Shown in pieces: positions 57,623-64,000 of a stretch of 64,000 nt of DNA; the first letter of the stretch is position 1, and each line of letters begins with the position of its first letter. Source of the DNA: Silurus meridionalis (taxonomy: Eukaryota > Chordata > Actinopteri > Siluriformes > Siluridae). The notes below the pieces were generated by a model. The model ran no database searches. It had not been told where the DNA came from and saw only the letters and a list, made by a program, of their open reading frames with translations. The stretch lies in the NCBI RefSeq assembly GCF_014805685.1, contig NC_060886.1:14138608-14202607 (forward strand). The letters are read 5' to 3'. Both the position numbers and the translations under genes were made by a program.

Positions 57623-58460
57623 TCATCCGAGTTCTTTGTACTTCGTCAATGGTTGAGGCAAATGCAAGTTCACATGACACGTGTACATTAAATGGAACCC
57701 ACACTGTTCCTCCTGAATCCTAAGGTTACTATCAGGCAGAGTCTCCTCACCAGCACCCGAATGTAGAGTTTTCCTACGAGGTTCAGGATTGTAATTTCCC
57801 TTAATTACACTAGCACACACTTTTTCAATTTTATAAAGACCACTCTCCCAGTTTTCAATTCCAAAGAAACCCAGTTTTGTTGCAGCATTAAAAATACATG
57901 TTAATCACAAGTCCTATGCTTCTGACCAGAATGTAATTTACTTCTGCATTCTTGCTAATACAAAAGTAAACCCCTGAGCCCTGACACACCAGGGATGTCT
58001 GGTCTCCTAGAGAGTGGGCATTACCACTGAGCAGAAGAGCTTATCAAATCGCTCTTCCCATTACTCAACATGAGATGTTCTGATGTACAATTCTAACACC
58101 CATAGCCAGCCACAGGTTATTTTCTGGGATAACAAGACACAACTGTCTACTGCAATATGCAATACTTAATCACCTGATTGCACCACCCCACTCTTTATCC
58201 CAGTATCCAAAACAAAAGGTCTCAAGTCAAATGTTACTACCACAAACTGGATTACTGACCTTGGCACGTGGTGGGCGATGGGCTTTGTTTTCAAACAAGC
58301 TTGTTTGATTAACATTGAAGATCCAACTATAAGTGTCCCTAGCCACCTTACAGATTACAGGAAAAGTCAGAAAACCATTTTTCCAGTGTCTACCAAATAT
58401 AGACCTTGAAATTCTGAGATTTAATTGTTCAAGTTCAAGAGAGTCAAAGCACATAAGACT
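57623..58460 (-). CDS. Unidentified minus-strand exon pair (candidate gene fragment)
   Basis: An upstream exon-like stretch at about 58460-58260 reads RISRSIFGRHWKNGFLTFPV, then ARDTYSWIFNVNQTSLFENK, and ends RPPRAK at a good donor (AAG then GTCAGT). A second at about 57890-57623 reads TCIFNAATKLGFFGIENWES, then YKIEKVCASVIKGNYNPEPR, and ends LTKYKELG at a stop. Composition is gene-like and neither stretch is obviously a transposon. I recognise no family. The acceptor of the second exon is not clear, so the pairing is speculative. Confidence 0.3.
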
Positions 58461-58479
58461 TTACATATGAAACTTTTTC

Positions 58480-58955
58480 TTAACACTTTAAGCATCAGTC
58501 TTTACTATTGACAGCAGTCTTTTACTGTATTTTTAGTGACAAGTAAAAGACTTTAGTAATTGTCAAAGTTTTCAAACATATTAATTGTCGGGATGCATTA
58601 ATTAAAGAAATAAGAGAATGCTGATCTCGCACAATGAATATTTAATATATATTAAGGTCTTGTTAAAATAAATAAATAAATAAAATAAGCATGAAGGTGT
58701 CATGTATAAAGTTTGAAAAACTGTAGAGTTTTAAATAGTGAAAAGCTAGATAAAATTAGATATGCATAGAAATTAGATATTTCACAACTTTAAATTTTAG
58801 AGTCACAGTGTAAAGAATATTTTATAGGGTTTTTAGGTCAAACGTTCTGGGAGTGACAGTCATGAAGCAAAAAGAAGTCCTATATCTCTCTCTAGTGTTG
58901 AAATAAAAGAAAGCCAAATAAACGTTGATTGTTTTTTTAATGTAATTGAAACTAT
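58480..58955 (-). repeat. SAMD9-like 3' flank, inverted diverged copy F3
   Basis: The reverse complement aligns with 24080-24620: TTTAATATATATTAAGGTCTT, AAAACTGTAGAGTTTTAAAT and CTATATCTCTCTCTAGTG have clear counterparts. It is more diverged than F1, F2 and F4. No SAMD9-like coding sequence follows on its right, so the linked gene is gone. Confidence 0.75.
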
Positions 58956-59485
58956 GCACTTCCATTTTTTTTTACTCTGTCATATTGAATGAGAAACCAC
59001 TGGAAAAATATGAAATAAAAGAATCTTAGTCCAATAAATTACAGAAATTACTGATTTTATTTGATCCATAATACAGATAAAACACAATATATATATGAGA
59101 TGACATATGAAGGAACCAAAAAGCACAAAACCTTTTCATATGAAAAAAAAACGAAACAAATTGTTTGAGGATATAACAGTGCATATAAACAGCACAGGAT
59201 TGAAATAATACTTAAGCTACATTTATTTTATGACTTTATGTTTCAGTTATCCTATGCCCCATAAGGCTTTGCATGAACTATGGGTGGAATTTCCGGTACA
59301 ACATAAACATTCATTTGCTGCAGTGCCGCTACTCGTTCATTCATTTATTTACAGCAAGATGTGGAATTAAAAGCTGACAGAATTTAAAAAGGACATCAGA
59401 ATACACATACTTTCTTTAATAGAGGATGATTGCATGCATTATGTACAGTAGTCTTTTTGGTTACTTTGTTGATTTGAAATGTTTA
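58955..59485. other. Intergenic AT-rich stretch, nothing seen
   Basis: No open frame of substance, no recognised repeat and no regulatory signal. Confidence 0.4.
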
Positions 59486-59489
59486 GATC

Positions 59490-59886
59490 AGGGGTCACCA
59501 ACCTTTTTGACACTGAGAGCTACTTCTTGGGTACAGACATTGACGCTGGAATGTTCCCAGGTCGCCTAGCGTTCGTTAAGACAGCTGAAGCGCTGCATTA
59601 TGGGATCTGTAGTTTGTGTTATCAGCGCTTCATATCGCCATGACATTAATAACAATAATAATAGATCTATATAAAATCATTTTTTGTCAAATAAAAAAAA
59701 TCTAAATTTGAGTTTGACACCCCTGATCTATGGTGAAGACACTGATCATGTTAATGATTTCTTACAACAATTATAAAAAATGATTTAACAAGGTAGTAAA
59801 CAGATATTTTTATAAAAATTCTCGCGGGCGACTCATATGGTCCTTGCGGGCGACCTGGTGCCGCGGGCACCACGTTGGTGACCCCT
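59490..59886. mobile_element. hAT-like MITE carrying a second repeat
   Basis: Inverted termini: CAGGGGTCACCAACC at 59491 and GTTGGTGACCCCTG ending at 59886. Inside (59540-59740) is the same repeat that interrupts both RTE copies (GGAATGTTCCCAGGTCGCCTAG; TTTGACACCCCTGATCTA). No exact 8-bp duplication was found at the outer ends. Confidence 0.7.
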
Positions 59887-59974
59887 GTTATATACTCTAT
59901 GCGGACACCCCAACTCCACTCAACAGGTTTTAGTGGTCATACTCCCAAGTGACTTACTATACAGTATAGATCAC

Positions 59975-60169
59975 TACAACTTTTCATTCGGCTTCTCCCG
60001 TTAGGGGTCGCCACAGCGGATCATCCGCATGTTTGATTTGGCACATGTTTTTACGCTGGATGCCCTTCCTAATGCAACCCTCCCTATTTTGGGACCGGCA
60101 ATAAGGCTTGTGCAACCCTAATGGCTGGGGCCGGTTCCCTGACCGGGGATCGAACCCGGGCCGCAGCGG

Positions 60170-60170
<1 letters not shown>
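59975..60170 (-). repeat. tRNA-derived SINE with RTE-type 3' tail
   Basis: On minus the B-box-like GGTTCGATCCCCGGTCAGG at about 60160-60140 leads to GTTGCATTAGGAAGGGCATC and ends ATGATCCGCTGTGGCGACCC then CCTAACGGGAGAAGCC. The tail is shared with the RTE-derived pieces at 34860 and 53490, as expected for a SINE mobilised by an RTE LINE. Confidence 0.8.

Positions 60171-60171
<1 letters not shown>

Positions 60172-60237
<66 letters not shown>
60172..60237. repeat. (AT)n microsatellite
   Basis: Pure TA run starting directly at the SINE 5' end. Confidence 0.95.
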
Positions 60238-60239
<2 letters not shown>

Positions 60240-60600
60240 GAGCCTGAGTATCTTTCTCAATTCTTTTGCATAAATTTAAGGGGCAAATTCTGGTAATAAG
60301 CTCCTGGGAAAGACGTGCCGACTTGAGAGGAAACTGCAAATGCAGATCCACAAGTGAGCGCCGGAGGAAGAGGGCCGATCCGCTAGTGGACCCCAATGGA
60401 TGTCAAGATGGAAAGGCGTCCTGAACTGCAAGTGTGTGGGTGAAGCCCCAGTGTGGGTACTGAATAGGAAAGCGTTGAGGTGAAAATGAATGTAAATAAA
60501 GAAAGCTGTGCTTAGTGAACGTTTGCCTGTCTCTCTTTCTTCCAGCGCGGAACTAACGAGTGTGCTACAGTCTACCATTGTTATATGGCTGTAAAACTCT
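60240..60600. other. Possible LTR or exon-like remnant
   Basis: GC-richer than its surroundings, with AATAAAGAAAGCTGTGCTTA near 60495 and TTCTTCCAGCGCGGAACTAA near 60536, reminiscent of an LTR R-U5 region. No second LTR, no PBS and no coding sequence were found. Low confidence. Confidence 0.25.
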
Positions 60601-60747
60601 TTCTGCTAAAAAAATATTATTTACTTAAATTGACAGAAATGCACAATAAATGCCCAGACATTTTTCTAATTTTAGGGTGATTTTAATGAATGTTTGTATA
60701 ACACACTGGACAGATTTCCTAGAAGCAACAAAGCTCTTCACATTGAT

Positions 60748-60751
<4 letters not shown>

Positions 60752-60813
<62 letters not shown>
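60752..60813. repeat. (AC)n microsatellite
   Basis: About 31 uninterrupted AC units. Confidence 0.97.
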
Positions 60814-60818
<5 letters not shown>

Positions 60819-61094
60819 GGCATTTAAAACAAGTCTAATATTTTTGTTACACTAACAGTTTATGTCTGTTTATAACTTTCCTTTACCTTTTAAAGAATAT
60901 AATGCTGTGCCAAAAGCGATTCTTTCAGGTCTAGTTCAACTTGTAAAATCCTTTGTTGTAAGAGTGATATTAAGGAAGCTGAACTGAACTTACATGGAAT
61001 TAGTATACTTGACAAAAACTTTAATTATTAAAGTATTCAACAAATTCTCTAGAAAAAAAGTTAAATATCCCTAAAGGTGAATTTTACTGTGCAT

Positions 61095-61685
61095 CTTTCA
61101 TTGATTTAATAGATTGGAAAAAAGCCTGGTTGTTACCTCACAAATACTGTATTCCCAAAAAAAAACAAAGGTTCATTTCAAGATTCTTAATAAAATATAC
61201 CCGGTGAATTGTACTTTGGCAAAATATATTGTTGACAGTTCATGCTCTTTTTCTCGGTATTCTTCTGGTATAGCTTATATTTTTCATATAGGTAATCACC
61301 TTAATTCTTCCTGTTCTTTTAGTTAAAAGATATAATTTGTTACTATGATGGTAAAACTAATATATCAGTGAATTACATTAACTTTTTCATTTTGTTTGGG
61401 AAATGTCTTATTTCTAAACAAAAAATTTCTAAACAAGAAAAGTGATATTTTTGAAATCTTATGATAATTATATCGGTCATGTCACTGATGCATGAGTCTT
61501 TCCTCTGTAGTTGTTCGTGATTTATCTTCTCATTTTTATTAATTGAAATATTTTACGTGCGTTTGTATCTTATTTATTATAGTTATTAGTATTATCATTT
61601 TCCTGTATAGGTTCTGGTTAACCTTGTACATGTTCATTGTTTGAAGCATTAATAAAAATAAATAAATAAATAAATAAATGCTACC
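61095..61685 (+). mobile_element. L1/Tx1-clade LINE 3' fragment with (AAAT)n tail
   Basis: Conceptual plus translation reads KKVHFKILNKIYPVNCTLAK-like sequence near 61145-61230 and DSSCSFSRYSSG near 61235, the conserved region near the end of fish L1 ORF2. It ends GTACATGTTCATTGTTTGAAGC and an AAAT-repeat tail at about 61660. Dead, 5'-truncated. Confidence 0.7.
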
Positions 61686-61689
61686 TGTT

Positions 61690-61860
61690 TTAGTGTCATG
61701 CTGGTAACTGGACGTCACGTCATATTATAAGAGCATTTCAGTCGATTAAAATATTTAATCACTATTAATCGCATGATTGTTTTGAGTTAACGCACAATTA
61801 ATCGCAGCTTAATCGCACATTTCTATCTGTTCTAAATGTTCCTAAAATTAGAACTTAAGT
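61690..61860. repeat. Inverted partner of the GATTAATCG repeat block at 28440-28620
   Basis: Reverse complement matches over TTAATCGCATGATTGTTTTG, AGTTAACGCACAATTAATCG and TTAGGAACATTTAGAACA. Continuous with the L1 tail on its left, as in the partner. Confidence 0.8.
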
Positions 61861-62559
61861 TTTTAATACTTTGATCAACATGAGACTGTATGAATATTGA
61901 TGCTTTATGCAAACGTATGTTTATTATTAGTGAAACCAAACTCACCAAACAGCATGAAGGCAAAATATTCTTGTAAATGTTTTGAAGTAGTTAATAGTAG
62001 TAGTGCTGTTTTAAATTACATGAATCATAAGGACACCAAACGGAATCCTTGCTGTGTTTCCACACGGACGGTTAATGCCGGAGAAACTTTACCTCTTCTA
62101 ACTTTCATATGGATTACATAATCAAAAATATTTGCTTTCTATTTATATATTGATTATATCTGTGAGGGAAGTATTCACTGAGATTCAGGTTGTTTTATTT
62201 ATGTGTCTGTGAAGATGGATGACAGAGACGGCAGAAAACGCACCCTGTCTGATTTCTTTATTTTACAAAAGCACAGTGTTTTGGTTGTTATTATAAGTCC
62301 ATACAAATATAAACAGACCATTAAAATTATGTATTGCTCTAATCTGTACAATAGAAGAAGACAGACGTTCCTTTTGGAGCTATGAGGAATAAAAAAAAAA
62401 AAAAAAAACACGCCGGCGCGTTTGTCGACCCCAGAGAGTTAATAGTGCATCATGGCAGATTTTGGTGCTGTTTTGAGATTTGATCAGTAAAACAAATGTT
62501 TTGGTGTAGTTTTTTTTTTTTTTTTTTTCAAATCAGCTATCATGGGCACAGGCTCACTG
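61861..62559. other. Unmatched spacer between duplicated blocks
   Basis: AT-rich, with poly(A) about 62388-62408 and poly(T) about 62509-62528. In the partner locus this position is occupied by DIRS copy C. Short open frames only; no gene seen. Confidence 0.4.
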
Positions 62560-63218
62560 ACGAAATAATTTAAGACTGAAAAACTTTCTTTGATATACAT
62601 ACATAAGGCATACTTACTTCATGTTGTTAAAAATAAATCATACTGGAAAGATGTTGCTATTCAGTCTTCATTTTTAAATATAATTTCACTTACTCATTCC
62701 TATGAGTCAATTAAAATGTGTTCAAAACTACTAGGCATTCAGCTGAAAAGTTTTGTGAAAACAAGAAAATTGATTTAACAGTTACATTTGCTTTGAGGCA
62801 CAAGATTTATTTATATTTTGTATATAAATCTTTTATATATTAATTTCATAATAAATATTTTAGATTTAGATTTATATTTCTATGAGATATTTGTAAAAGT
62901 GAAATAAACAACCAGTTGCACAAATAGCCGATATACAATAAATCATATATTTGCGCTGGATCTAATTAGTCTGTGGTGTTACTGGTTTGTTTATTTGAAC
63001 ATTCATAATCATATAATTTTATCACTCATCAGGTAAAGCAAGATAGCTGGAAAGACCCAAAGTGTGTCTGCATATATATTTAGAATAAACCAGAATATTT
63101 ATAATTTTAAACTGGTAACACAAGTGGCTTCCTTGTTTGAAATTCTGTCACAGTAAAAATTTTTTAAATATTTTGCATGTCTCTTAACTGTGAATTTGTT
63201 ACTAGAAAACATATTGTA

Positions 63219-63250
<32 letters not shown>

Positions 63251-64000
63251 AATGTAACATCCTCATTAAGTAAAACAATTTGCAATAATAATGATAATGA
63301 TAATGATAATAATAATTCATTGACATTAAAACAGCTTTTAATTAAAAACATAAAGGATACATTTTGGAGCTTATCGGTGTTACATGGTGTGCGGATGCTG
63401 TCAGGAAAATGTATTTAAATACAAATTGAAATAAATGTTTACACTTAGTCCTACATTTTGGGTTCTCATTTTAGCTTAACATTCACATTTAAAATCACTC
63501 GGCCAGCCAAATGATCCTCCACTAACCCAGATTTTAGAGACATTTAAGCAACATCTCAGTACAAGTCTTTTACTGTATAATAAGTAGCATATAATGAACT
63601 TTAATGTCATAATAACTTAAGGTTTTAAACATATTAACTGACAGGATGCTTAACATTATACAACATAAGACAAAATACAGTAAAGCTAAATACATTAAAT
63701 AAACTATTGCTGATCTGGGATCATTAATATTTAATATATTAAGGTCTTCTAAAGAAAATTGAGTGGGAATGAAGGTGTCATGTGTGCAGTTTGAAAAACT
63801 GTAGAGTTTTAAATATTGAAAATCCTAGAAACTACATATGCTCAACGATTTCAAAACTTTCACACAGTGTAAAGAATATTTGATATAAGGGTTTTTTGAT
63901 TTGGTATTGAAGTCAAACGTTCTGTGAGTGGAAGTCATAAAGCACAAACAAGTGCTATATCCCTCTCTAGTGGTGGAATAAAGGAAAGTAAAATAACTTA
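62560..64000 (-). repeat. SAMD9-like 3' flank, inverted copy F4
   Basis: The reverse complement aligns with F1 from about 25745 back to about 24150 with high identity, including CAGCTGAATGCCTAGT, AACCAGTTGCACAAATAGCC and the poly(A)/trinucleotide area near 63221-63315. It runs off the right edge at the equivalent of 24150, about 640 bases from where the stop codon of a linked gene should lie. Confidence 0.9.

Noticed and set aside
60240..60600. Retroviral LTR
   Set aside because: Only a weak resemblance to an LTR end; no pair, primer-binding site or internal genes. Listed only as a low-confidence remnant.

Overview
The window is vertebrate nuclear DNA: split genes with GT-AG introns, tRNA-derived SINEs, L2, RTE and L1/Tx1 LINEs, DIRS-type tyrosine-recombinase retrotransposons and many microsatellites. 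This mix, with a SAMD9-like immune gene, points to a ray-finned fish. The L2 3' ends look like those of catfish and tetras, so an otophysan is my guess (inference only).

Layout. 1-5.1 kb: last 12 coding exons of a plus-strand TFCP2-family transcription factor, closest by eye to tfcp2l1, ending at 4495 with a poly(A) signal at 5053. 5.1-12.3 kb: microsatellites, an L2 fragment and a decayed DIRS element (copy A). 12.4-15.1 kb: a minus-strand PPP1R15 (GADD34/CReP)-like gene or pseudogene. 15.27-16.34 kb: a broken SAMD9-like coding exon whose 3' part is replaced by DIRS copy B (16.34-24.02 kb, minus), itself split by an L2-like LINE (about 19.1-22.8 kb). 24.0-28.8 kb: the 3' flank of that pseudogene plus a third DIRS element (copy C). 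28.8-31.1 kb: unassigned repeats.

31.1-49.9 kb is an apparently intact SAMD9-like locus: GAAA-rich ISRE-like promoter, short 5' exons, an intron of about 6 kb full of repeats, one giant coding exon (38634-43145) and a 3' flank interrupted by an L2-like LINE with an esterase-type ORF1. 49.9-57.4 kb is a recent direct copy of promoter, 5' exons and intron that stops about 300 bp before the coding exon, so it is a promoter without a gene. 57.4-64 kb holds two unassigned minus-strand exon candidates, inverted copies of the SAMD9-like 3' flank, a SINE, a hAT-like MITE and an L1 fragment.

The window captures an interferon-type effector family (SAMD9-like) in active turnover: one complete gene, one pseudogene, one orphan promoter and two inverted 3' flanks. 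The final inverted flank predicts another minus-strand SAMD9-like gene just past the right edge. Comparing the copies gives empty sites that order the transposon insertions.
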